A stretch of 64,000 nt of DNA. Origin: Cellulomonas gelida. Lineage in GTDB: Bacteria; Actinomycetota; Actinomycetes; Actinomycetales; Cellulomonadaceae. Shown one piece after another: positions 1 to 8,927 of this stretch. Under the pieces are notes generated by a model. That model worked only from the letters and a program-made list of their open reading frames with translations, ran no database searches and was not told the DNA's origin. Position 1 is the first letter of the stretch, and every line of letters begins with the position of its first letter. Both the position numbers and the translations under genes were made by a program. The stretch covers positions 62,001 to 126,000 of the forward strand of contig NZ_BJLQ01000005.1 of the NCBI RefSeq assembly GCF_006538725.1. The letters run 5' to 3'.

Positions 1-164
1 CCGACCGGCCCGTCGTGTCGCTTTCGGGTGAAACGTGCCGGTCTGTACTGTGTGCGCCGACCGGTGGGCCGGCGACGGCCCGTCGGCGACCGACCGGACG
101 ACGACGGCGGCGGTGACCAGCAGCACCTGACCACGCGACGACGAGCCACCCGGAGGAGCCGACG

Positions 165-332
165 ATGCCGGCGAGAGCCAAGAACATCCTGATGTGGATC
201 GTCGTGATCTTCCTCATCTACGCCGTGGTGCAGAACCCGGACAAGGCCGCCGACGTCGTGCGGTCGATCTGGGACTTCATCTACGACGCGTTCGCGGGGT
301 TCGGGCGCTTCTTCAGCAACCTGGCGTCCTGA
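165..332 (+). CDS. Small single-pass membrane protein, 55 aa
   Basis: An ATG is preceded by a clear GGAGGAG ribosome binding site six bases upstream and opens a 55-residue frame. Residues about 8-23 form a hydrophobic segment (ILMWIVVIFLIYAVV) after a basic N-terminus, and the remainder is an amphipathic, Phe-rich tail. This suggests a small membrane protein with its tail outside or along the membrane. It lies 54 bases upstream of the PH-domain membrane protein, so the two may share a transcript. I do not recognise a family and give no function. Confidence 0.65.
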   Translation: MPARAKNILMWIVVIFLIYAVVQNPDKAADVVRSIWDFIYDAFAGFGRFFSNLAS

Positions 333-386
333 CGGGCGCGGCGCCGACGCCCGACGGCGGGCCTCACGCGGACGGGAGGTGACGAC

Positions 387-1409
387 GTGACGACGGACGA
401 CGCCACGCGCATCGTCATGACCCACCGGCTGCTGCGCCGGTACGTCCTGCCCGGCGAGCGCGTCGTGCTGGCGGCCCGCTGGCACTGGGCCAAGCTCGTC
501 GAGCCCGCGGTGACGGCGTCCGTCGTGTTCTGCGTGTGCGGGTGGCTGACCTACGTCCTGCAGTCGTCGCTCGGCGACCGGGCGCTCGTGGTGTGGTGGT
601 TGTGGGTGGCGGCGCTGCTGCGGTTCGGCTGGCTGCTGCTGGTGTGGCGCGTCGAGTGGTTCGTCGCGACCGACAAGCGGATGCTGCTGCTCACGGGCCT
701 CGTGACCCACCAGATCGGCATGATGCCGCTGATGAAGGTCACGGACATGCGGTACTCGCGGTCGGTGCTGGGCCAGGTGCTCGGCTACGGGCAGTTCCTG
801 CTGGAGTCCGCCGGGCAGGACCAGGCGCTGCGCCAGATCAACTGGGTCGCACGTCCCGACGCCACCTACCGCGACCTGTGCGCGCTGATCTTCACGCCAG
901 CGGACATGCCGCCGTCGGACGGCGAGGACGACGCGGGTCCGCCCACGCGACCGCGCCCGCGTCCCGATGGTTCGCGCCCGGACGGCCCACCCGGCTCGGT
1001 CCCACCCGGCTCAGCCCCACCCGGTTCGGTCCCGCCCGGCTCGGTCCCGCCCGCGGTCGTGCCGGCACGGCCGAGCGGTGGCGGACGGCTCGCGGTCACC
1101 GCCGACCGCTGGGCCGAGCCCCTCGTCGTGTGGCCGACGCGCGACCACCCGTTCGACCCGGACGACACCCAGCCGCTGCGGGTTTCGCGGCGTGCCACGA
1201 CCGACGCCGCACGCGTCGCACCCGTCGGACCCGTCGCCCCCGTCCCGCCCGGCACGGACGAGGACGAGTCGCACGAGCCGTCCTGGTACGTCTCGGAGCC
1301 GACCGCGCGGTTCGTCGACCTCCACGGTGCCCGGCACGACCCGGACACCGCAGACGACACCGACGACCGACAGGAGCCGCGCGAGCCGCGGGCGGATCAG
1401 CCGGGGTAG
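387..1409 (+). CDS. PH-domain (bPH2/YdbS-like) membrane protein
   Basis: 340 aa. Two hydrophobic segments at about residues 36-55 and 60-80 are followed by a bacterial PH-like domain at about 81-170. That domain includes EWFVATDKRMLLLTGL and a segment ending in GQFLLESAGQDQALRQI, typical of bPH2 proteins. The C-terminal half is disordered and Pro/Gly/Ser-rich, with a short PPGSV-type tandem repeat near residues 199-222. Bacterial PH-domain membrane proteins are widespread and mostly uncharacterised, so no role is assigned. The 3' end overlaps the convergent lpqB stop by 13 bases. The family is fairly secure and the function unknown. Confidence 0.8.
   Translation: MTTDDATRIVMTHRLLRRYVLPGERVVLAARWHWAKLVEPAVTASVVFCVCGWLTYVLQSSLGDRALVVWWLWVAALLRFGWLLLVWRVEWFVATDKRMLLLTGLVTHQIGMMPLMKVTDMRYSRSVLGQVLGYGQFLLESAGQDQALRQINWVARPDATYRDLCALIFTPADMPPSDGEDDAGPPTRPRPRPDGSRPDGPPGSVPPGSAPPGSVPPGSVPPAVVPARPSGGGRLAVTADRWAEPLVVWPTRDHPFDPDDTQPLRVSRRATTDAARVAPVGPVAPVPPGTDEDESHEPSWYVSEPTARFVDLHGARHDPDTADDTDDRQEPREPRADQPG
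985..1053 (+). repeat. In-frame 15-bp tandem repeat encoding PPGS(V/A)
   Basis: Four to five copies of a 15-base unit close to 'cacccggctcggtcc' lie head to tail with single-base differences. They sit in the disordered tail of the PH-domain protein. Copy-number change would keep the frame. Confidence 0.7.
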
Positions 1410-3085
1410 CTCGGGTCGCGCACGCCCTCGACGTCGGCCACCGTGGCCCACGTCGTGCCGACCAGCTTGTGCAGCACGCCGTCGGTGGTCGTGAGGTAGA
1501 CGACCCGACCGCCCGCGAGCGCCTCGACGTCCGGCACCTCGGGCTCGGCGGTCGTCGGACCGAACACGGGCACGCGGTGCACCAGGAGCGTCTCGCCGTC
1601 GCTGCGCCCGACCACGCCGAGCACGGACTCGTCGAGCCAGACGACCTCGGTCGCGTCCTCGAGGACCGCGCCGACGCGCACGGGCTCGCCGAGCTTCTGC
1701 GGCGTCCCCTGCGCGTCGCGCACGACCGGGAACACGTTGACCCACACGCCGTCGGCCCCGCGGGACACCACGGCGAGCCGGGTCGCGTCGCGGGCCATCC
1801 GCACGGCGACCGTCGTGCGGCCCTCGAGCCACTCGGCGGGCACCACGAGCGGGTCCTCGCCGTCCTTGACCGCGATCACGCCCTCACCCGCCCGTGCCGT
1901 CCACACCCAGCCGAGCCGGTCCACGGACGGCGCGACGAGCGCAGGCCCCGGCACGAGCACCCGGGACTCGGCGTCGACGCGCGGCACGGTCACGAGCGAG
2001 CCGCCCGCGTCGAGCATGACGCGCAGGTCACCCTTCTCGTCGCGCGCGAGCGCCCGCGAGCCCGCCGGTAGCGGCGCGATCCCGTCGACCGCCGTGAGGC
2101 CGTCCTCACCGAGCGCGACGAGCTGGTCGTCCTGGATCATCTCGACCGGGCCGTCGGGCAGGCCGCCGCGCGGGATCTCCCGCTGCTCGACGAGCGGCAC
2201 CGCACCGGCCGTGACCTTGACCCGGCGCACCCCGGCGACCTGGATCAGCGAGGCCTCGAACTGCGCGACGATGCTCGCCGTGTCGGCCTTGAGCAGGGTG
2301 TTGGCCGGGTCGAGCGGGACGAGCGCCGAGCCCGAGACGTCGATGACGACCGTCCCCGCCTGGAGCTGCACTCCCTCGGGGATCGCCGTCGTGACGGCGT
2401 CGCGCAACCACGGCGACGGGCCGACGAGCAGAGCGCGCGCGACCCAGGTCTGCAGGTTGTGCGCGGGGAACCAGCGGGTGTCGGGGACGAGCGACTCCCC
2501 GTCCGCGGACAGGAAGTACAGCGGCGTGGACCGGAACTGCTTGTCGAAGGACGCCGCGGACAGCACGAGCCCGTCGGGCGCCAGCGAGATGCGCCACTCA
2601 CCCTGGACGCGCACGAGGTCGTAGGTGACCGCCGTGTCCGCGCCCTGCGGGGCCTCGGTGTAGCGCCCGTCGGCGTCCACGCGGGCCGCCAGGGGGACGG
2701 TCGCGGTCACGGAACGGGACCTCGTGTCGACGACGACCGGCGCCTCCGCGACGAGGACCTCGGTCAGCGGCTCCCACGTGCGCTTCACCGGACCGGTGAG
2801 GAACTCCCGCGCGGTCGCGAACTCGCTGTCGAACCCGGCCGCGCCCGCGAGCTGGAAGCCCTCGACGATCTGCTGCGGCGTGGCGCCGGGGCGCGGGCCC
2901 TCGGCGAGCACGTCGATGTCGCCGTTCTCGGTCACCGTCCCGTCGCCCTCGCGTACCGCGCCGGACGTCGGGATCGAGGTGCACGCCGCGAGCGCGAGCA
3001 CGACGAGCGCGGCCAGCCCGGACGCCGCGAGGCGCGCCGGACGCCGCGAGCGTGCGGCCCGGCTGCCGGACCGGGGCGTGCTCAT
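1397..3085 (-). CDS. lpqB: Lipoprotein LpqB, partner of MtrAB
   Basis: 562 aa. The N-terminus is basic, followed by a hydrophobic stretch ending in the lipobox LAAC, with Cys35 as the lipidated residue; the mature protein would be anchored outside the cytoplasmic membrane. A GerMN-type domain lies in the first half (around the segment with FLSADGESLVPDTRWFPAHN), then a beta-propeller-like region. In mycobacteria LpqB interacts with the MtrB sensor and influences MtrA phosphorylation; that role is inferred here from family and position. The ATG overlaps the mtrB stop (ATGA), indicating translational coupling. Length and order mtrA-mtrB-lpqB match other actinobacteria. Confidence 0.95.
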   Translation of the reverse strand: MSTPRSGSRAARSRRPARLAASGLAALVVLALAACTSIPTSGAVREGDGTVTENGDIDVLAEGPRPGATPQQIVEGFQLAGAAGFDSEFATAREFLTGPVKRTWEPLTEVLVAEAPVVVDTRSRSVTATVPLAARVDADGRYTEAPQGADTAVTYDLVRVQGEWRISLAPDGLVLSAASFDKQFRSTPLYFLSADGESLVPDTRWFPAHNLQTWVARALLVGPSPWLRDAVTTAIPEGVQLQAGTVVIDVSGSALVPLDPANTLLKADTASIVAQFEASLIQVAGVRRVKVTAGAVPLVEQREIPRGGLPDGPVEMIQDDQLVALGEDGLTAVDGIAPLPAGSRALARDEKGDLRVMLDAGGSLVTVPRVDAESRVLVPGPALVAPSVDRLGWVWTARAGEGVIAVKDGEDPLVVPAEWLEGRTTVAVRMARDATRLAVVSRGADGVWVNVFPVVRDAQGTPQKLGEPVRVGAVLEDATEVVWLDESVLGVVGRSDGETLLVHRVPVFGPTTAEPEVPDVEALAGGRVVYLTTTDGVLHKLVGTTWATVADVEGVRDPSYPG

Positions 3086-4797
3086 CGGACCTCCTGGCGC
3101 TGGTGGGTGTCGGGAGGGTGCTGCTCGTCGACGAGGTCGGGCAGCGCCGCGGGGTCGGTGCGCGAGCGGGTGACGACCTGGGTCACGGGGTCGGGCGGCG
3201 CGGGCTCGTCGGGCACGAGGGGCAACGGCGAGTCCGTCAGCCGGATGCCCGCGCGGCGCGGCAGCGTGAGGCGGAAGCACGCGCCGCGACCGGGCCTGCC
3301 CCACGCCTCGAGCCAGCCGCCGTGCAGGTGGGCGTCCTCGAGCGAGATCGCCAGCCCTAGGCCCGTGCCGCCCGTGGTGCGCGCGCGTGCGGGGTCGGCG
3401 CGCCAGAAGCGGTCGAAGACGTGCAGCGCCTCCTCGGCGGTCATGCCGACGCCGTGGTCGCGGACCGTGACCGCGACGGCGTACCGGTCCGCACCGACCG
3501 TGACCTGCACGGTGCTGCCCTCGGCGTGCTCGATCGCGTTGACGAGCAGGTTGCGCAGGATGCGTTCGACGCGCCTCGGGTCGATGTCCGCGATGCACTC
3601 GGACTGCGCCAGCTCGACGCTCAGCCACGAGCCGCGACGCCCCGCGAGCGGGAACGTGTGCTCCACGGCGGCCAGCACCACGTCGCGCACGTCGCGCGAG
3701 TCGGCGTCCAGGACGGCGGCGCCCGCGTCGAACCGGCTGATCTCGAGCAGGTCGGCGAGCAGGTCCTCGAACCGGTCGAGCTGCGTGGCGAGGAGCTCGG
3801 CCGACCGCTTGACCGCGGGGTCGAAGTCGTCGCGCGACGCGTGGATGACCTCGCCGGCCATCCGGATCGTCGTCAGCGGCGTGCGCAGCTCGTGCGACAC
3901 GTCGGAGACGAACCGGCGCTGCAGCGCCGACAGCTCCTCCATGCGGCGGATCTGGTCCTGCAGGCTCGCGGCCATCTCGTTGAACGAGCTCGCGAGCGTG
4001 GCCATCTCGTCCTCGCCCCGCACCGGCATGCGTTCGGCGAGGTGACCGTCGGCGAGGCGCTCGGCGACCTCCGCGGCACGACGCACGGGGCGCACCGCCT
4101 GGCGCGTCACGAGCCACGTCATCCCGCCGAGCAGCGCGACGAGCGCGACGGCCGCCGCCGCGAGCGTGCGCAGCAGGAAGTCGAGCCGGTCCTGCTCGGC
4201 CTGCAGGCTGTAGAGGAAGAAGAGCTGGTAGGTCCCCGCGAACGGCACGTTGACGTCCTGGCCGACCATGACGGCGGGCTCGACGCGACCGTTCACCTCC
4301 CACGCGACGGACTGCCAGCGCTGGCCGCCCTCGGCCGTGGCCCGCTGCAGCTCGGGGCTGACCAACGGGATCAGCACGCGCGCGGACGCGGCGTTGCCGA
4401 CGGAGTCCGCCGACGACTCCCCCGGCGCGCGCAGCAGGAACACCTCGCGCTCGCCCGCACCGCCCGAGCCCTGCACCGTGGCGACGTCCTGCAGGAGGCG
4501 CTGGACGTCGGGCGCGGTCTGCGCGTTCGACGAGTCGAACGTCTTCTGCGCCTGGCTGGTGCCGCGCGCGCTCTCGAGCAGCAGCTGCTCGACGCGCCCG
4601 GTGAACAGGCCGTCCTTCATGCGGTCGCCGACGTACAGCCCGATCGCGCCGAGCGCGACGAGGCCCATCGCGAGCGTCGTCGTGATGACGCGGACCTGCA
4701 GCGACGAGCGCCACGCGTGCGCCCAGCGCCGCAACCGGCGCCCGGCTCGCGCCCGTACCAGGCGCCCGGTCCCCTTCAGCCGCGGCACCGCGGGCAC
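3082..4797 (-). CDS. mtrB: Sensor histidine kinase MtrB
   Basis: 571 aa. TM1 lies at about residues 37-56, an extracytoplasmic sensor region at 57-205, TM2 at about 209-230, and a HAMP linker at about 231-285. The dimerisation domain has its H-box at SDVSHELRTPLTT (His302), followed by an HATPase domain with N-box LRNLLVNAIEHA, DHGVGM and GTGLGLAI motifs. The protein would autophosphorylate on His302 and pass phosphate to MtrA. In Mycobacterium and Corynebacterium this pair controls cell-wall metabolism and division genes. It begins 22 bases after mtrA and overlaps lpqB by 4 bases, so the three genes form one operon. Confidence 0.96.
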   Translation of the reverse strand: MPAVPRLKGTGRLVRARAGRRLRRWAHAWRSSLQVRVITTTLAMGLVALGAIGLYVGDRMKDGLFTGRVEQLLLESARGTSQAQKTFDSSNAQTAPDVQRLLQDVATVQGSGGAGEREVFLLRAPGESSADSVGNAASARVLIPLVSPELQRATAEGGQRWQSVAWEVNGRVEPAVMVGQDVNVPFAGTYQLFFLYSLQAEQDRLDFLLRTLAAAAVALVALLGGMTWLVTRQAVRPVRRAAEVAERLADGHLAERMPVRGEDEMATLASSFNEMAASLQDQIRRMEELSALQRRFVSDVSHELRTPLTTIRMAGEVIHASRDDFDPAVKRSAELLATQLDRFEDLLADLLEISRFDAGAAVLDADSRDVRDVVLAAVEHTFPLAGRRGSWLSVELAQSECIADIDPRRVERILRNLLVNAIEHAEGSTVQVTVGADRYAVAVTVRDHGVGMTAEEALHVFDRFWRADPARARTTGGTGLGLAISLEDAHLHGGWLEAWGRPGRGACFRLTLPRRAGIRLTDSPLPLVPDEPAPPDPVTQVVTRSRTDPAALPDLVDEQHPPDTHQRQEVR

Positions 4798-4819
4798 CCC
4801 CCGGCGGGTACGACGAGCG

Positions 4820-5503
4820 TCACGTGGGCGTCACGCCCGCCTTGTAACCGACTCCGCGCACGGTCACGACGATCTCCGGCTGCTCCGGGTCGTTCTCGAT
4901 CTTGCTGCGCAGCCGCTGCACGTGGACGTTCACCAGCCGCGTGTCGGCGGCGTGCCGGTAGCCCCACACCTTCTCGAGCAGGACCTCGCGCGTGAACACC
5001 TGCCACGGCTTGCGCGCGAGCGCGACGAGCAGGTCGAACTCGAGCGGCGTGAGCGAGACCGGACGGCCGCCGCGCTCGACCCGGTGCCCCGGGACGTCGA
5101 TCGTGACGTCGCCGATCGTCAGGTGCTCGGGCGCGGGCTCGTCGGTCCGACGCAGGCGCGCACGGACGCGGGCGACGAGCTCCTTGGGCTTGAACGGCTT
5201 CGAGATGTAGTCGTCGGCGCCCGACTCGAGGCCGAGCACGACGTCCACGGTGTCGCTCTTGGCCGTGAGCATGACGATCGGGACCCCGGACTCGGCGCGG
5301 ATCAGTCGGCACACCTCGTTGCCGTCCTTGCCCGGCAGCATGAGGTCGAGCAGGACGAGGTCCGGCTGGGTCTGCCGGAACACGCCCAGCGCCTCGTCGC
5401 CGTCCTCGCAGAAGACCGGGTCGAACCCCTCCGACCGCAGCACGATGCCGATCATCTCGGCGAGCGCGATGTCGTCGTCGACCACCAGCACACGTCCCTT
5501 CAT
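4820..5503 (-). CDS. mtrA: Response regulator MtrA (OmpR family)
   Basis: 227 aa with start MKGRVLVVDDDIALAEM, the conserved MtrA N-terminus; an in-frame upstream start would add ten residues and is not favoured. The receiver domain has acidic residues D9-D11, phosphoacceptor Asp53 in LLDLMLPGKDG and Lys102 in SKPFKPKEL. A winged-helix DNA-binding domain follows from about residue 130 to the end. The usual length is about 228 aa. It is the first gene of mtrA-mtrB-lpqB and diverges from a membrane-protein block. A -10-like hexamer six bases before the ATG suggests a leaderless message. Confidence 0.96.
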   Translation of the reverse strand: MKGRVLVVDDDIALAEMIGIVLRSEGFDPVFCEDGDEALGVFRQTQPDLVLLDLMLPGKDGNEVCRLIRAESGVPIVMLTAKSDTVDVVLGLESGADDYISKPFKPKELVARVRARLRRTDEPAPEHLTIGDVTIDVPGHRVERGGRPVSLTPLEFDLLVALARKPWQVFTREVLLEKVWGYRHAADTRLVNVHVQRLRSKIENDPEQPEIVVTVRGVGYKAGVTPT

Positions 5504-5509
5504 GGCGGC

Positions 5510-5515
5510 ATTGTC
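5510..5515 (-). promoter_or_regulatory. Candidate -10 element of mtrA
   Basis: On the minus strand the hexamer GACAAT lies six bases before the chosen mtrA ATG. This is the spacing of leaderless actinobacterial transcripts, although the first base departs from TANNNT. No convincing -35 is visible. Confidence 0.4.
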
Positions 5516-5677
5516 GCACCGTCCGCCGTGCACTCCGGGCGAAGCCGCGCGCGCGACCGGGTGGAACTACCGGCCGACGACCTGCGGCGTGGCACGATGA
5601 GGGCGCGCTCGGCCCCGCCGGGTGCGCAGGCAGGCCCGGGCGCGCGCCCGGCCCGGACGCGAGGGAGCCACGCCACG

Positions 5678-6988
5678 ATGACGGGCCCGCAGGACGCCGA
5701 CCAGACGCCGACGTGGGCTGCGCCCGGCGCGGCCACGCCCCCCGCCCGCCCCGCGCAGCCGGACCAGCCGCTGGCCCCGGCCGACCAGCCGCCCGCGGCA
5801 CCGCCGGCGGCCCCGACCTCGTGGGGCACCGTCCCGACCCCGCCGTACGCGGGTCAGCAGCCGAGCGACCAGCCCGTCGACCGGCCCGTCGACCAGCCGC
5901 CGGCGCCGTACGGCCAGCAGCCGCCGTACCCGCAGCAGCCCTACCCCCAGCAGCCGTACGGAGAGCCCGCGTACGGGCAGGCGCCCTACCCGCCCGCCGG
6001 GTACGGGCCCGCGGCGCCCGGGTACGGCCCCGGGGCCTGGCAGGCCCCCGCGGCTCGGCCGGGGATCATCCCGCTGCGGCCGCTCAACCTGGGCGAGATC
6101 CTCGACGGCGCGTTCCGCGCGGTGCGAGCGAACCCGACCGTCATGTTCGGCCTCTCTCTGATGGTCATCGCGGTCGCCGTCCTGCTCAAGGCCGTGCTCA
6201 CGTGGTACATCGGCGGCCTGCTGTCCGGCGAGCTCACCACGTGGCTCGACGAGCAGTCGCTGCAGGGCGAAGGGTTCGACAGCGAGTCCTCGTCGCTCCT
6301 GGGTGCGAGCTTCGCGCAGCTCGTCGCGCTGCCCGTCTCCGCGCTCGCGTCGACCGTGCTCACGGGCCTGCTCATCGTGTCGGTCAGCCGCTCGGTGATC
6401 GGCCGCAAGGTCACGATCTCCGAGGTGCTCCGCTCGGGCCGCGTCTGGCACGTCGTCGGCTTCACGCTGCTCATCGGGGTGGCGAGCGCGCTCGCACTCG
6501 GCGCGCTCGTGACCGTGGGGGTGCTGATCGCCCGCACCGAGAGCTGGGGGCTGTTCGCGCTCTACGTCGTGGCCGCGGTCGTGGTGGTCGTCGTCGTCAG
6601 TGTGTGGGTCTCGGTCCGCACGCTGCTCGTCCCCGCCGCGCTCATGCTCGAGGAGCGCAGGTTCTGGCCGACCGTCGCGCGGGCATGGCGGCTGACGCGG
6701 GGCAGCTTCTGGCGCCTGTTCGGCATCTACCTGCTGCTGAGCGTGATCGTCGGCATCGTCGCGCAGATCATCCAGTACCCCGTGACGCTCGTGCTCATGT
6801 TCGTCGTGCCGAGCACCGACGTGCTGAGCTTCGGGGCGATCGCGGCGACGTCGGTCGGCGAGATCCTCGCGCTCACGCTGACGACCGTGTTCATGTCGTC
6901 GGTCGTCGCGCTGCTCTACATCGACACGCGCATGCGCCGCGAGGGCCTGGACATCGAGCTCGCGCGCGCCGCGGAGCAGACCAGGTGA
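5678..6988 (+). CDS. Multipass membrane protein with Pro/Gln-rich N-terminus (GPDP-membrane-domain-like)
   Basis: 436 aa. The first 125 residues are disordered and rich in Pro, Gln, Ala and Tyr (PYPQQPY-type repeats). From GIIPLRPLNLGEILDGAFR onward the protein has about six transmembrane segments. LRPLNLGEILDGAFR is typical of the actinobacterial family related to the membrane domain of glycerophosphodiester phosphodiesterase (and DUF7847). No catalytic phosphodiesterase domain is present, so enzymatic activity is not claimed. A GAGGGA sequence lies about 11 bases before the ATG; an in-frame ATG 81 bases further upstream is possible. The stop overlaps the GTG of the next gene. Confidence 0.75.
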   Translation: MTGPQDADQTPTWAAPGAATPPARPAQPDQPLAPADQPPAAPPAAPTSWGTVPTPPYAGQQPSDQPVDRPVDQPPAPYGQQPPYPQQPYPQQPYGEPAYGQAPYPPAGYGPAAPGYGPGAWQAPAARPGIIPLRPLNLGEILDGAFRAVRANPTVMFGLSLMVIAVAVLLKAVLTWYIGGLLSGELTTWLDEQSLQGEGFDSESSSLLGASFAQLVALPVSALASTVLTGLLIVSVSRSVIGRKVTISEVLRSGRVWHVVGFTLLIGVASALALGALVTVGVLIARTESWGLFALYVVAAVVVVVVVSVWVSVRTLLVPAALMLEERRFWPTVARAWRLTRGSFWRLFGIYLLLSVIVGIVAQIIQYPVTLVLMFVVPSTDVLSFGAIAATSVGEILALTLTTVFMSSVVALLYIDTRMRREGLDIELARAAEQTR

Positions 6989-7692
6989 CCTCTGCGGCAC
7001 TCGTCGCCCGCACGGTCACCGACGTCGTGCGGGCCGTCGTCGCGCGCGCCGAGCCGCCCGTGGCGCCCGATGCCGAGACGGCGCGGCGCTGGGCGCTCGA
7101 GGAGCTCTCGCGTCCCGAGTACTCCGATCAGCGCTCGATCCTGGAACGCCTGCTCGACTGGTTCCTGAGGCAGTTCCAGGACGTCCAGGGCCGCGTCCAC
7201 CTCGACGGCCCGATGATCGCCGTCGTGGTCGGCGGCGCGATCGTCATCGCGCTGCTCATCGCCTGGTGGGTGGCCGGTCCGGTGCGCAGCGGGCGCGCGT
7301 CCGCCGCGCGGGCCGTGCTCGCGCACGACGACGCGCGGACGGCCGCCCAGCTGCGTGCGGCAGCCGACGCCGCGGCACGCGCGGGCGACTGGGACACCGC
7401 GGTGCTCGAGCGGTTCCGGTCGGTCGTGCGCGACCTCGAGGAGCGGGCGGTGCTCGACGAGCGGCCCGGCCGGACGGCGCACGAGGCGACGCTCGAGGCC
7501 GGCGCGCGCCTGCCCGGCGTCGCCCCCGAGCTGGTCGCCGCGGGCGCGCTCTTCGACGACGTCGCCTACGGCGGCCGGTCCGCGAGCGAGGCGGACGACG
7601 CGCGCCTGCGCGAGCTGGTCGTCGCGCTCGGCGCCGCGCGGCCGAGCGACACGGCGGTGCGCCTCGAGCACGTCCAGGCGGTCCCGCGATGA
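6985..7692 (+). CDS. DUF4129 domain membrane protein
   Basis: 235 aa, GTG start overlapping the previous stop (GTGA). The N-terminal region includes ARRWALEELSRPEYSDQRS; one transmembrane helix lies at about residues 75-95. The cytoplasmic helical C-terminal domain carries GDWDTAVLERFRSVVRDLEER and RTAHE, the hallmark of DUF4129. In many actinobacteria this domain occurs in this same block with MoxR and DUF58 genes; its function is unknown. It is the second gene of a five-gene set of coupled or closely spaced genes. Confidence 0.85.
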   Translation: MTSAALVARTVTDVVRAVVARAEPPVAPDAETARRWALEELSRPEYSDQRSILERLLDWFLRQFQDVQGRVHLDGPMIAVVVGGAIVIALLIAWWVAGPVRSGRASAARAVLAHDDARTAAQLRAAADAAARAGDWDTAVLERFRSVVRDLEERAVLDERPGRTAHEATLEAGARLPGVAPELVAAGALFDDVAYGGRSASEADDARLRELVVALGAARPSDTAVRLEHVQAVPR

Positions 7693-8927
7693 CGACGACC
7701 ACCACGACGGGGCCCGTCGGGCGAGCGGCGACGCCCTTGCCCGACTCGCCCGACGGGCCGCCCGGCGTCGTCGGCGACGGCACCACGGCACGCTCGCGAG
7801 CCTCGCGGCGCTGGCGGCGCGCGCGGCTGCCGCTGGTCATCGGCGCGATCCTCGTCGTCATCGGCCTGCTCGCCGCGCTGCCCGAGCCGCGCACGTCGGT
7901 CACCCCGCTCGCACCGGACAACCCGCAGCCCACGGGTGCCCGTGCGGTGGCGCAGATCCTCGGCCGGAACGGCGTCGACGTCGAGTACACCCGCCGGTTC
8001 GCCGACGTGCTCGCGGCGGACGCTGCCGGGGTCACGGTCGCCGTGCTCGGCGACACCGCCCTCGGGGATCCCCAGATCGAGGCCCTGCGCGAGCTGGACG
8101 CCGACCTCGTGCTCGTCGACGCGCCGTGGGCGTCGTCCGCCGTCGCCGGGGTGGACGGCTCCGGCGGCGCCCCGGGCGACGAGCCTCGACCCGCCTCGTG
8201 CGCCGACCCGGACGCACGCGCGGCCGGCGAGATCGTCTCCCCCGGCACGCTGTCCGGCCCGCCCGGCGCGACCGTGTGCTTCCCGCCCGCGGACGGCGCC
8301 GACGGCACCGGCGCGTACGTCGTCACGCAGGTCGACGGCCGGCGCGTCGCGGTGCTCGCGAGCGCGCTGCCGCTCACCAACCACTCGCTCGCCGAGGCGG
8401 GCAACGCCGCTCTCGCGCTGCGTGTGCTCGGCCGCAGCGAGCACCTCGTCTGGTACATCCCGTCCTGGCAGGACCCGTGGAACGGCACGACGCCGGACGA
8501 CGAGTCGCTCTCCTCGACGATGCCGCCGTGGACCGGCCCGCTGATGCTGATGCTCGGGCTCGTCGGGCTCGTCGCGGCGGTGTGGCGCGGACGTCGGTTC
8601 GGACCGCTCGTGGTCGAGCCGCTGCCCGTCGTCGTCCGCTCGGGCGAGACCACGCGCGGCCGCGGGCGGCTCTACCGCCGGGCACGCGCGCACGGCCACG
8701 CCGCGGCGGCGCTGCGCGCGGCGGCCGCGGCCCGGTGCGCCTCGCGCCTCGGGCTGCCGCGATCCGCGGGCGCCACCGAGCTCGTCGACGCCATCGCCCA
8801 CGCGATCGGACGCGACCCGCGCGCCGTCGCCGACCTGCTGTACGGACCACCACCGCACGACGACCCCGGCCTGGCTCGCCTGGCCGCGTACCTGGACGAC
8901 CTGGAGAGCGAGGTTCACCGATCGTGA
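7689..8927 (+). CDS. DUF4350 domain membrane protein
   Basis: 412 aa, ATG overlapping the previous stop by 4 bases. A disordered N-terminus (first ~45 residues, Thr/Pro/Gly rich) leads to TM1 near residues 53-72. The extracytoplasmic DUF4350 domain contains NPQPTGARAVAQILGRNGVD and VTVAVLGDT. A second TM lies near residues 280-300, followed by a basic helical cytoplasmic tail. DUF4350 resembles a glutamine-amidotransferase-like Rossmann fold and usually sits between DUF4129 and MoxR genes. The role is unknown; the context suggests a membrane complex with the MoxR ATPase. Confidence 0.85.
   Translation: MTTTTTTGPVGRAATPLPDSPDGPPGVVGDGTTARSRASRRWRRARLPLVIGAILVVIGLLAALPEPRTSVTPLAPDNPQPTGARAVAQILGRNGVDVEYTRRFADVLAADAAGVTVAVLGDTALGDPQIEALRELDADLVLVDAPWASSAVAGVDGSGGAPGDEPRPASCADPDARAAGEIVSPGTLSGPPGATVCFPPADGADGTGAYVVTQVDGRRVAVLASALPLTNHSLAEAGNAALALRVLGRSEHLVWYIPSWQDPWNGTTPDDESLSSTMPPWTGPLMLMLGLVGLVAAVWRGRRFGPLVVEPLPVVVRSGETTRGRGRLYRRARAHGHAAAALRAAAAARCASRLGLPRSAGATELVDAIAHAIGRDPRAVADLLYGPPPHDDPGLARLAAYLDDLESEVHRS

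Noticed and set aside
1011-1832. Minus-strand frame running over the PH-domain gene 3' end and lpqB
   Set aside because: It is a different frame from lpqB with an Arg-rich product and no domain.
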